The notes below the pieces were generated by a model. The model was given only the letters and a program-made list of their open reading frames with translations. It was not told the origin of the DNA and did no database searches. Positions 23,401 through 33,444 of a stretch of 64,000 nucleotides of DNA are shown piece after piece. The DNA is taken from positions 35,086,256 to 35,150,255 of the forward strand of contig NC_061508.1 in the NCBI RefSeq assembly GCF_022539505.1. The letters run 5' to 3'. The first letter of the stretch is position 1, and every line of letters starts with the position of its first letter. Made by a program: the position numbers and the translations under genes. Source of the stretch: Lolium rigidum (Eukaryota > Streptophyta > Magnoliopsida > Poales > Poaceae).

Positions 23401-26400
23401 TGGAGATGAATGTCAAAGATCCGTTGCTTCCTTGATTTATCCAAACGAATCTTCTATTTGAAAAGAGGTAAGATTCTTACACTTTTGTTAGTTCCTAGAT
23501 TCATAGGCAGCTGTAAGGTTTACACTTGGTTCTTCATTATATAGTATTGTTTTCTTGCTTACTGAATTATCCTAATCACTACACTACAACAATACCATGA
23601 GCATTTCTTATGGATTGTTTTGAATATATGAAGTTATGAACAGGTGCACAAGTTGACATTTTTTTCCTTCAGTTTCAGTCTACAATCACCGAGATTACAT
23701 TGGTTGCTATGAGGCTCATACTTCATACTAGACTAGCGGTTGTTTCAGTTGGGGACCAAGAACGGATTCTACATAAAATATTAAGAATGTAGTACCGGAC
23801 TAATCTTGGCATGTTCATACTTCCATACTATCAAAACATCAAAGGTTCAGAAATTTTCAATCTTAAACTAGACTCTGATAATTATGGATTATTTCGCTTC
23901 CTTTGACTGACCTTCCAAGGGAAAGAGGAACAAAAAAAAAAAGATACGTATTGTGGGCTAACATTTGTATATTTGCAGGGAGCTAATATGCGGATTGGTG
24001 TTGAATACAGAAGCTGCCTTATTTGGCCAAATATTGGTATGCCTCATTGGTCATTGACCATTCCGATAGTCCAACATTTTACACTTATTTTGAGAGATAA
24101 AAATGGTATTGTTTCATATTGCAGTCAGTTTTCAGTTTTTGCAAACTGGTGACTAATTAAAATGATATTACTTGAATACTTTCTTTTTCATAGCGTTTTA
24201 TATAAATATGTGCAGTGAAGATCATCTCAAGTACTATACAATTGTTTCTTTTTTGTTTAATGCATGTATTCTTATTAATTAATTTATTTATTTTTTCCTG
24301 CAGCAACGCGCGGGGTATCATCTAGTTGCAATAAAATCTATCACCCCATTTACCAAAAAATATATACTACTACAACAGAATCTTCACCACAAAACTTTAA
24401 GAAATAATGTTATACAAATGTTGTTAAACACCAACTGTTTTGCTAAAAGTTGGTTTACAACAAAAAAAATGACAACAAGTACAACAAAAATCCACATATA
24501 TACAACAGAAAAATTGTTTGTGGCTATGAAAAATCAGTTAAGCAATGACAAATTTGCTACATATGTAGTTACAATAAAAATCACCAACTATTTAAGAATA
24601 TAGACAATTACTACAAAAAAACACAAATTTATAGGAAACACCAAGTAACATTAGAACATATTTGATGTTCTTTCACTACAAAATTTATATGTAATTGTTA
24701 CAAAATTAACGAAAGTATACAGCATCGCTGGCGAGATGTGGAGAAGCTAGATTTAGCTAGACATACCAAGACAAGCTAGTGTAATTTGTACCCTAAATGT
24801 AATATATTTTTAATATTAAAAAACAGAGCTAAATTAAGCTAGCTAGCTATCTAACAAACACAGATAGATGGAAGGCCCATGTAAGAGATGACCCATCCTA
24901 CAACAGAGCATGCATATGTGAGTTCGTGTACCAAACAAAAAAACAAAGGCGGATCCTATATACTGACCAGGTCAGCGCGTACCGCGCACTGCACACCCAT
25001 GCGCGGTTTTTTCAAAAAAAAATTGTTTCTTTCTTTGTCATCTTTCTCTTTTTTCTATTTCTTTTTCTAAGATTTATAAAACTAAAATTCTAAAATTTAG
25101 AAAATGTGAAGATTTTTAAAAATGTTCAAATTTATTTAAAAAATCATACTTTTGGAAAATATGCAGATTTACAAATGTTAAAATAAAAAACTAAAATTTT
25201 AAAATAAATCTTCAAAATTCTTCAAGTTAGAAAAATGTTCAAACCCAAAAAAATTATTCAAATAAAAAATGTTCAAATATAAAAATTATTCAAATTTGAA
25301 ATTTGTTCAAATCCAAAAAAATGTTCAAATTCAAAAAATTGTGCAAATTCAAAAACTTCTCAAATTTGAAAATGTTCTAGTTCGAAAATTATTCAGATTC
25401 AAAAAGTGTTCAAATTCGTAATTATTCAAATTTAAAAAATAACAGAGGATAAATGGTAAAAAAAGGAAGAAAAAAGAGAAGCTGGGTCGGCCCACTATAC
25501 AGCCGCCAGGTCGGGGGGGGGGGTGCGGCACCCGTAGGAACCGACCCGGTCGGTGTATAGGAGCACCTAGAAACAAATGGGTCCAACTAGCGCGGCGTCA
25601 CGGACGACCACCCATCGTTCGAAATGGTATAAGCGTTTTCCAATCAACAAAGTTATGAACATTCGTTGAGTTGAAAGTCGTATATGTCATTCAATATACC
25701 ACATGAATAATAGTTCCATGTGACTATGCGTCGTACCCCTTTGTCTCAAGAGATAAAGGCGATATCTCCCTCCCCATATCTCCTCTGGCGCGAGTATCGG
25801 ACCCCTCTCCCTCCGCTTGCCGCTATGGCGACCGGAGAGAGGGAGACCTCGTTCCTGCATTCTAGTTTAGTTTTTAGGGTTAAGATTTATCCGTTGTGGT
25901 ATGCCGTTGGGGTGGTGGGACAGTCGGGCGAATAAAATCTGCCTCAATTCTACTCCCACATCGATGTCAGCCTTCACGACGACGTCTCGGAGTTGATGGT
26001 ATGGTGTGCTTGTCGGTCCTTCAGATCGACAACTTGGTCTTCTCCCCATTCTTCAGATTGGCGAGATCAGTTTCTCGGCGTGTCGTCGGTGTTTATCGTT
26101 ATCCACGACGGTGCTAGGGACCAGGGCGAGGTGGATGTCACGCTGGATGCGAGCCAACTCGGTCCAGCTCGAGCCGAGCCTGCAAAAAACTCGAGATGGA
26201 ACTGGCAAGCCCGAGCCAGCTCGAAATTGCAGACGACCCATAGAGTGGCACTCGCCTCGAGCATGCCGTTAGCTCGGTCCAAAACGAGACGGCTCGCGAG
26301 CCAAACGTAGCAGGTCGCTGCCAGATGGGTCCCGCCGCGGAGCCTAGACCTCCATGACGCATCAGTGAGAAGAAGTAGTGGGAGTTGGATGGCGTGGGAG

Positions 26401-27610
26401 AACAGCTCAACAGCATGCGTGAGCTCCTGCATGGCCACCTATTGTTCTGGCTCCTTCCGGCACAACTGCACATCACGACCTCGGCCAGGGGCGCAGAGCA
26501 TCGGCGGCCTCGCTAGCTAACTGCGTTGAAGAGAGGGCGGAACGTGGCCATGGCGTAGCTTGGGGAACCGGGGAAGATAGGAGATGGCGGGGGCGGTTGA
26601 CCTAAAGCTAGATGTGTTGCGTTTTTTTCCCCTTTTTTAGCAAAATGATGTCTACGGATTGGGGGATGTCGACCTCTGTGTAGTTTCTATTCTGGAACGC
26701 CAAACAAGCCAACAGGCAGCCACCGAGGCCCTTTATACTCTCTCTCTCTCTGTTAGTAAAAAAAGTTAGCGGTCCAAACGAGCTGGCTTGGCTCCGCCCG
26801 AGCTTGCTACGGTCTAGGAAACTGAGCTCGGCTCGGTCAGGTCATGTTGCGGGCCGAGCCAGGCCAAACTAGGGCCGAGTCAGAAAGCTCGAGCTGAGCG
26901 TCCAGCGTGAGGTGGATGTTCTGAAGCCAGGATGTTGGTTCGAAGGTGGCGGATCTATCATCATTTCCCGATTTCGCCGATGGGTTGCGGTAGATCTTGG
27001 TCCTAAGACAGCACGCGGTGATGTCCCCGGCGAACATGACGAGCAAAACATGGTAAGCAGAGCAAGCATGGAGGTCGCAACGTACCTGGAGAAAATTCAC
27101 GGTAACATTCCAGAGCGTGGGCAAGGCACTACTCCCCACGAACGCATCCACCTCAATGCTGAGCCCTTCGTACCTGACCTCAATACTCGGCAGCTCAATG
27201 TCCACACGATCCACCCGGTCCCTCAAACTCCGCAGAAACCGCTCGCTGTCATCCTGGAACACCCGCTCCAGCAGCGCGCGGCCGCCGTCCCCGCTCGCTA
27301 GGTGCTCGATCGCCACCAGCCCGTTGCTATCACCGGCGGCGAAATCGTGGTTGACGAGGGGGATGGCCCGGCGCATGCGGTCGTAGGTGGGGAGCTTCTC
27401 CAGGGCGGCCCAGCGGAGGTTCTCCTCATCGTCGTCGTGGCGGCGGGAGGAGGAGACGGAGCCGCGGCGGAACGGGTCATCTGTGTCGAGCTGCAGGCCG
27501 ATGGTTTGGTGGCGAATGGAGCTGGAGATGTTGCTGCCCCAGCTCCGGCTGCTCCGGGGGCTGCGTGAGAGAGCCGCGCCCGGCATGCCTAAGCCCGCGG
27601 TTGGCTCCAT
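14499..27610 (-). CDS. Full-size ABCG (pleiotropic drug resistance, PDR) transporter
   Basis: A plasma-membrane-type ATP-driven exporter. Nineteen exons, all with GT-AG borders: 27086-27610, 20313-20395, 19958-20042, 19568-19858, 19401-19491, 18388-19288, 18130-18290, 17914-18017, 17625-17790, 17444-17533, 17206-17312, 16739-17071, 16340-16630, 16145-16228, 15854-15987, 15470-15697, 15196-15367, 14848-15102, 14499-14768. They sum to 4371 bases (1456 codons plus stop) with no internal stop. Order is NBD1-TMD1-NBD2-TMD2: Walker [10 protein letters not shown] (209-217), signature ISGGQ (348-352), Walker B LFMDE (369-373); then GMSGAGKTT (900-908), LSTEQ (1007-1011), IIFMDE (1027-1032). The N-terminal [14 protein letters not shown] block and C-terminal KALNFQKR are PDR hallmarks, and the length is normal. 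Intron 1 (6.7 kb) is swollen by transposons. Substrate is unknown; plant PDR pumps move terpenoids, hormones or antifungal compounds. Confidence 0.95.
20396..21618. other. PDR intron 1, proximal part
   Basis: No gene recognised. A 17-base direct repeat (GGTGGAATCATCTCACG) occurs at 20834-20850 and 20922-20938. GC-rich open frames here (for example 20554-20991) show no known domain. Confidence 0.4.
21627..22261. mobile_element. hAT-type non-autonomous element, 635 bp
   Basis: The termini CAGTGGTGGAGCT and AGCTCCGCTAGTG are near-perfect inverted repeats. A perfect 8-bp target duplication ATACCAAG flanks the element (21619-21626 and 22262-22269), diagnostic of hAT. Subterminal GGCGGGCCAC repeats occur near both ends. 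No transposase is seen. It lies inside intron 1 of the PDR gene. Confidence 0.9.
22272..24325 (+). mobile_element. Non-autonomous Helitron, about 2.05 kb
   Basis: The 3' end has CCTGCAGCAACGCGCGGGG (imperfect hairpin), then TATCATCTAG directly before T. The 5' end TCCTATATAACTAAGAAG follows an A, so the element sits between A and T without a target duplication, as Helitrons do. No Rep/helicase is present. It starts two bases after the right duplication of the hAT element. A TATA-like stretch (CCTATATAAATC near 22719) and a small open frame (22814-23020) may be captured gene material of unknown origin. Confidence 0.72.
23062..23187 (-). mobile_element. Short retroposed fragment with poly(A) tail
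   Basis: Starts on the plus strand with a T run (poly(A) on the minus strand) and is flanked by the 10-bp direct repeat TCGTCACTTT (23052-23061 and 23188-23197). This is the mark of target-primed reverse transcription. At about 126 bases it is a 5'-truncated LINE or a SINE-like piece; the family is not recognised. It lies inside the Helitron. Confidence 0.6.
24326..24947. other. AT-rich intron sequence with ACAACA runs
   Basis: No gene. Repeated TACAACA-type words and AT-rich runs suggest an old, decayed transposable element. No ends could be fixed. Confidence 0.35.
24948..25567. mobile_element. MITE with long inverted ends and AT-rich core
   Basis: The left end GGCGGATCCTATATACTGACC and the right end, read in reverse as GGTGCTCCTATACACCGACC, form diverged inverted repeats. 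The flanks share AAACAAA. The core is dominated by a degenerate motif of about 20 bases (TTCAAATTCAAAAA type). This suggests a Mutator-like MITE, but the target duplication is blurred by A-rich sequence. Confidence 0.5.
25568..26138. other. PDR intron 1 segment, unidentified
   Basis: Mixed-composition sequence with no recognised gene. A transcript-leader-like stretch (25740-25850, CTCCCTCTCC-rich) and open frames up to 105 codons are present, but no family is recognised. It may be another captured or transposed fragment. Confidence 0.3.
26139..26909. mobile_element. TIR DNA element, 771 bp, near the exon 1 donor
   Basis: Ends CACGCTGGATGCGAGC and GCTGAGCGTCCAGCGTG are inverted repeats with few mismatches. 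The identical 10-bp AGGTGGATGT flanks both sides (26129-26138 and 26910-26919). TSD length (8 to 10, depending on where the ends are drawn) fits hAT or Mutator. It ends 176 bases from the exon 1 splice donor. No transposase is seen. Confidence 0.72.
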
Positions 27611-27661
27611 GGCTGGGTTTGCTAACTTGGTCTGTTGCTTAGCTTATGCTGTTGGGAGGAG

Positions 27662-27669
27662 TATATATA
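27662..27669 (-). promoter_or_regulatory. TATA box of the PDR gene
   Basis: TATATATA lies 52-59 bases upstream of the ATG at 27610 on the minus strand, so a short leader of 20-30 bases is expected. No competing in-frame upstream ATG with a better context was seen. Confidence 0.65.
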
Positions 27670-27670
27670 A

Positions 27671-28109
27671 CTAGTCGGCAGTTTTGTGCAGGAGGACAAG
27701 CAGCGGCTGAGAATGAACATGGAGAATGATCCTCTCAATGAGCATAGGTGCCCGGGAAATCCAATCACGATCGATCTCCTCATTATCCTGTACTATAGAT
27801 TTGAATATGTATTTCGACTCCGGGTGCCCGGCTGCTTGCATTATGATACTATTTCTTTCTAGATGGATGATGAAGTATGTATATACAGTGGCGTTGCATG
27901 AGGTCTGCTTTCGTGTTCCCTCGCCACTTAAGCTGAAGGAATAAGTTAGTGCACGAAGAAGCAGGATCAAAGTTTGGAGAGGGGACACCGAAGCAAAAGC
28001 CGTGTTCCATATGCATGTGGTGTATGTGTAGGAAAAAATACTTTCGAGCACAGGAATATCTGGTTTCGGAAAAACCAAAAATAGAAGAGTAAATACCACC
28101 CAAAATTCA
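27671..28109. other. Upstream region of the PDR gene
   Basis: Promoter-proximal region of the minus-strand gene. No recognisable conserved cis-element beyond the TATA box could be singled out by eye, and the sequence passes directly into the repeat array that starts near 28110. Confidence 0.4.
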
Positions 28110-31100
28110 CCAAAAATTCATAACTTTATTCAATTTTTTCAAAGTTTTTAAAATTTGAGCAAATAATGTAAAGAGGGAAATTTTGTCTGGTTTTAAAATT
28201 CTTGTGGTAACCCGGTTTTCGGCGAGATTTAAAAGAAAAATGGCCAAAAAAAACCTATTATCACCAAGCATATTTAGGTCTGCCAACCTTGGTGAATCCA
28301 TGTATGTTGCTGCAAATAGTCAACCACGCCCCACCCCGTGCTATGGTACGACCAAATGATAAGGATGTGTAAGTGGATAAGTGGGATCCGAACCTAAAAT
28401 GATTTTTCGATAAAACTATGAAGCACATGTAGTTCAAATTTGCTCCCCTTCAGCAGAATCGGTCACTATTTACCTTTTCGGCAAGAGGTACCCAGAAATC
28501 TTTTGAGATACAATAATTTGGTGATTTGTACACACAATTTGGTATATTATTTTTGAAATTTAGGGTGGTCCAATTTTTGAATGGTTTCTAGGTGCTTCAC
28601 AAAAAAAAACCATTTTGGGAACTTAGAAAATAAAAAATAGATTTTATGTGCAAAGAAAATTAAAAACCCCGGCATCAACATTGCTGACATCCCAAGATGC
28701 ACACATCTGCATAATATGGGGTCATTTGAACAAACTATGCCATGATTTTAGTCATGTCCGATCCCATTTTTTGGCTTGAAAGCCATGAAACTTTGTACAT
28801 GGTAGGTCATTTCTGAGAAGACTTTTCTAGAATATATGTGATACTCCAAGTTTATTATTTTTACTAGCAACTAGGTCACATAAGAATACAAAGTGCAAAG
28901 GTTTTACAACGAACATTGTTACCAAGGGGTATAATCTTGCAAAAAAATTGTGTATCTATGATGAAATAGATAGTTGGAACCTAAATTTTATTTATTTTTT
29001 TGAAAAAAAAAACAAATCATTTGCAAACTCTAAAGCACTAGTTCAAATGTGTTCCCCTTTCAATTGAATCGAGCACTATTTGTTTTTTGGTGAGAGGTAC
29101 CTAGAAATCTTTTGAGATACAACAAGATAGTGATTTGTACACACAATATGGTCTAGTAGTGTTTAAAATTTGGATTTGTACAATTTTGAATTTTTTGGTA
29201 GGTTCTTCAAAAAAATCATTTTTGACAGTTCCAAAATTAAAAATGGATTTTGTTGAAAATAAAATAAAATAAAAACCCAACTTCAACATTGCTTGAAATC
29301 CCAAGATGCACATATATGCATAATATGGGGTCATTTGAACAAACTATGCCATGATTTTAGTCATGACATAGCTCATTTGGCTTGAAGCCATGAAACTTCA
29401 TACATGGAAGGTCATTTTTTAGAAGACTTTTCTACAATATATGCGATACTCAAAGCTTGTTATTTATACTAGCAACTAGGTCACATAAGAATAGAAAGTG
29501 TGAACGTTTTACATTTTTTTGATTTTTTTGACTTACTTATGATTTATTTAAAATGTAACCAAAACGGTGGGCATGAGGTGTTACCTAGGGGTATAATCTT
29601 GCAAAAGAAATTGTGTATGTGTGATGAATGGATAGTTGGGAACCTAAAAATGATTTTTTTGGAAAAATCATGAGCAAACTATCAAGCGGATGTAGTTAAA
29701 TTTGCTCCCCTTTGAGCTGAATCGACCACAATTTGTCGATCTATTTGGTGAGGGCCACCGAAAAACATTTTGAGCTGCAACCAGATAGTGATTTGAACAC
29801 ACAATGTGGTCTAGTAGGTTTAAAAATTTGATTATGGTCAAAATTTTAAATTGTGTTTTGGTAGGTGCTTCACAAAAAAAATCATTTTTAACACTTAGAA
29901 AATAAAAAATGGTTCTTCTGTGCATAGAAAATTATAAGCCCCAACATCAACATTTCTTGACATCCCAAGATGCACACAAACACATAATATGGGGTCATTT
30001 GAACAAACTATGCCATGATTTTAGTCATGACCGATCTCATTTGGCTTGAAATTAAGCCATGAAATTTTGTGCATGGCAGGTCATTTCTGAGAAGACTTTT
30101 CTAGAATATCTGTGATACCCCAAGTTTGTTATTTTTACTAGCAGCTAGGTCACATAATAATACAAAGTGCAAAAAAAATTATTTTTTTAATTACTTGTGG
30201 TTGATTTAAAATGTGGCCAAAATGTTGGGCAAGAACATTGTTACCAAGGGGTATAATCTTGCAAAACAAATTGTGTATCTTTGATTAAATAGGTAGTTGT
30301 AACATTTAAATGATATTTTGAAAAAATCATGAGAAAACTATCAAACACTTGTAGTTTAAAACTTGCTCCCCTTTCAACTGGATCGACCACTATTTGTTTT
30401 TGGGTGAGAGGTGCCTACGGATCTTTTGAGATACAACCAGATAGTGATTTGTACACACAATATAGTCTACTAGTATTGAAAATTTGGATGGTCCAATGTT
30501 GATTGTTTCTTTGTTAGGTGCTTCAAAAAAACCATTTTTAACACTTAGAAAATAAAAAATGGATTTTTTTTGGAAAGAAAGTTAAAAACCACAATATCAA
30601 CATTGCCCGACATCCGAAGATGCACACATAAGTATAATATGGGATCATTTGAACAAACTATGCCATAATTTTAAGAGAGTGGACAAATGTAGCCCAAGCT
30701 ACATATAACCCTTTATTTTAAAAAAAAATTAAAAAAATATTTTAAATTTCAAAAAATTCTGAAGTAATCCTGGATGTATCCAATGATGAAGTATACAAAT
30801 ATGCAAAATCTCAATGTGAAACTGTTTGTGTTTTAGGCTACTCAAAAATGACAAATGTGTGGATCTGAGTATAGTGAATCGTGCACATTTCAAGAATATA
30901 AAACTTGTCAGGTTTTCTCATTTTTATGTAGCCTAGAATATAAATTCCAATTGAGATTTTACATGTTTGTATCATACATCATTGGCAACGTTCATGATTT
31001 TATTTCAGATATTTTTTCAACTTAAAAATATGATTTTTGATTTTTAAAAAATAAAGGGTTAATTGTACCTCGTACTCCATTTGCAGTTTTCGATGATTTT

Positions 31101-31760
31101 AGACATGACCTAGCTCGTTTGGCTTTAAAGCCATTAAACTTCATACATGGTAGGTCATTTCTAAGGAAAAATTTCTAGAATATCTAAGATACTCCAAGTT
31201 TGTTATTTTTACTAGAAACTAGGTCACATAAGAAAACAAAGTGCGAAGGTTTTACATTTTTTATTTTTTTAATTACTTATGCTTGATTTAAAATGTGGCC
31301 AAAATGGGTGGCACGAACATTGTTACCTAGAGGTAAAAAAAATGTGTATCTATGATGAAATAAATAGTTCGAACCTAAAAATGATTTTTTGATAAAAAAA
31401 TCATGAGTAACTATCAAGTAGTTCAAATTTGCCCCCTTTCAGTTGAATTGGCCACTATTTATCTTTTTGGTTAGAGGTACCTAGAAAACTTTTGGGATGC
31501 AACGTGAATGATCCAATTTTGAGATTTGTTTTTTGAGGTGCTTCAAAAAAATCAATTTTAACACTTAGAAGATAAAAATTGGATTTTCCGTGCAAAGAAA
31601 ATTAAAAACCCCAACATCAACATTGTTTGACATATCAAGATGCAAACATATGCTTAATATGGGGTCATTTCAACAAACTATGCATATCATTTTATGTGAG
31701 GATATATACATAAGATTTTTTTATAAAAACCTATATAATACTATAAACAAAATTATCATG
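28110..31760. repeat. Tandem array of about 610-665-bp units (5 copies)
   Basis: The same long unit recurs. An anchor word (GGGGTCATTTGAACAAACT) occurs near 28719, 29328, 29992, 30642 (one mismatch) and 31662 (variant). Spacings are about 609, 664, 650 and 1020 bases; the last spacing is enlarged by a 0.4-kb insertion. No coding frame persists. The array leads to a CACTA-like right end near 32009, so it is probably the internal or subterminal repeat region of a large CACTA element. No left end was found. Confidence 0.75.
30676..31086. mobile_element. MITE inside the tandem array
   Basis: Inverted AACCCTTTATTTT blocks occur near both ends (30708-30722 and 31051-31066). The insert interrupts the repeat unit between matching left and right parts (left ATAATTTTAA, right ATGATTTTAG). 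Removal would restore normal unit spacing, so it arrived after the array formed. Confidence 0.6.
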
Positions 31761-31799
31761 CAAAAAAATTAAATACAAACATAACTAAAGGATACATAG

Positions 31800-32009
31800 G
31801 GAATAAAAGCATTAATGCAGAAAAACGTAAAGGAGCTTGCTGTCGGCATAGCCCTAGACCGTCAAGTGTCCGCCACCAGGTGATCACAAACGCCATGTAT
31901 CTACGATCTATGCCTGCTTCCTAGGTATGCCGACGGTTTCGTGCCAACCGTCGCCATCTAGAGCCTACAGCGATGGCTCCGATAAATAGCCATCAGCATT
32001 CCTGAAGTG
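31800..32009. mobile_element. Degenerate CACTA right end
   Basis: TGCCGACGG and GTCGGCATAG subterminal words are followed by CATTCCTGAAGTG, a one-base variant of the CACTA terminus CATTCCTGTAGTG. It closes the preceding repeat array. Confidence 0.55.
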
Positions 32010-32415
32010 GTTATCATTAAAGTTCTAGTATACACCTTATTTCGTACGGTGTGCAACATTAGTGGGAGACAAAAGTGTAAGATGTGGAAATGGGACAAAT
32101 AGGATCTCCTTTTCCATTTCTATTATAAACTCTATATTTTCTTTATTTTTGTTGAATCCGAATTTTATTAAACTAATACTTTATAGTCTAAACTAGAGGT
32201 GTGTAAGTGAGTTTTCACTTATCCCACATGTTCGACAAAAAAAACATATCGTAAGTTTATCTAAGTTTTGATGTATTTACATACTTTTTAGTTTATAAGA
32301 TATGTCTGAATTTAGATAAATCTTCAACACCCTTTTATAAACGGGGAGTGTACTTACGTATCATTAGACAAAAGTTTATGTGTTTACAGGAGAGGATGAT
32401 ATGCCCTCATTGTAG
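32010..32415. other. Inter-element sequence with Stowaway-like remnant
   Basis: No gene. The stretch 32270-32358 (ending CTTTTATAAACGGGGAGTGTA) resembles the right half of a Stowaway/Mariner MITE; the left half is not clear. Confidence 0.4.
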
Positions 32416-32546
32416 TACTTCCTAGAAATAAGTGTCTCACTTTTTCTATATATACACGAATGTATCTATATAAGTAAGATGTGTCTAGAAAATCTATACC
32501 CAAACATAACTAAAACACTTATTTTTAGATTTGGATGGAGGTAGTA
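32416..32546. mobile_element. Stowaway-type MITE
   Basis: Inverted ends TACTTCCTAGAAATAAGTGT and ACACTTATTTTTAGATTTGG, followed by ATGGAGGTAGTA, resemble the grass Stowaway consensus (CTCCCTCCGT...). TA at both borders fits the Mariner target duplication. The left terminus has lost a few bases. Confidence 0.62.
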
Positions 32547-32789
32547 CTATTTCATTTCGTCTGATTCTATTTTACATGTGCCAGCTGAAAGGTCAGCCAA
32601 CTTAGCTAATCAATTAGGCGAGCGAGCAGGTACGATGACGCTAGAAGAATTGGCCTGGCTCCATGGAAGTATCTACGTGCAACGGATCGAGAGGGACGTG
32701 CCGGCTGCTAAGCTACTACCCCATCATCATCTATTTCCTAATTACCTTTATCCTCGCTACGAGTCAAGCAGCTCCCAAACATCGGCAAA

Positions 32790-32952
32790 AAAAATATGCC
32801 GACGGTTAAGTGGTGCCGACGGTGACCCTCGGCATAGGTGGAGCTATGCCGGTGAAGTTATGCCGACGGTGCTTTGACAGCCCTCGGCATCCGTGGACTA
32901 CGCCGACGGCCCCGACCTTTGGCCGTCGGCACAGTGCCATTTTCCTGTAGTG
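32790..32952. mobile_element. CACTA right-end fragment
   Basis: Clustered ATGCCGACGGT / CCCTCGGCAT words lead to TTTTCCTGTAGTG at 32952. No matching left end was found in the window. The 76 bases to the next CACTA element are ordinary sequence. Confidence 0.65.
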
Positions 32953-33444
32953 GGCGTAATTGTTGGGTGGTTTCTTTCAGTATGCTACGTCTACGGATAG
33001 TTTCTACAAAAAAAATCTTACGGACTCACACCACTACAGGAATGGCGACGTACGCCGAGGGCCGTGGCATACGCCGACGGCCAAATGTCGGGGCCGTCGG
33101 CGTATGGCCCGGCACGGCCAGCCAGCGAGTCTCACCCTCGGTGTATCGTTGCCGTCGGCGTAGCGAAGTCTACGCCGAGGGCAGCCCTCGGCATATGTTT
33201 GGCCCTAGGCGTAGACGGGGCTACGCCGACGGCCACCCTCGGCGTAGACTATTTGTCAAATTTGTCTAATTTTGTAAAAATCATAACTAATTCATATGAT
33301 GTCAGAAAAATGCGTATAAGGTATCAAAATGTTCAGAAAAACATCCTCTATCCGTTTATGTCAAAATCATGCATATTTGAATCATGTATATCATGTTAAT
33401 ATAGTAACAATTCAAACACTTTCTTATATGTCATCGGGTTCCCA

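Noticed and set aside
26837..27085. Extension of PDR exon 1 as one longer coding exon
   Set aside because: The open frame continues by chance past 27086. A good GT donor there joins in frame to the NBD1 exon at 20313-20395 and gives a 4371-base CDS; the extension has no PDR similarity and enters a transposon.
14499..27610. Identity with the wheat Lr34 transporter
   Set aside because: The gene is in the same PDR family, but its N-terminal region and motifs look like a general PDR paralogue. Without a database comparison no specific name is justified.
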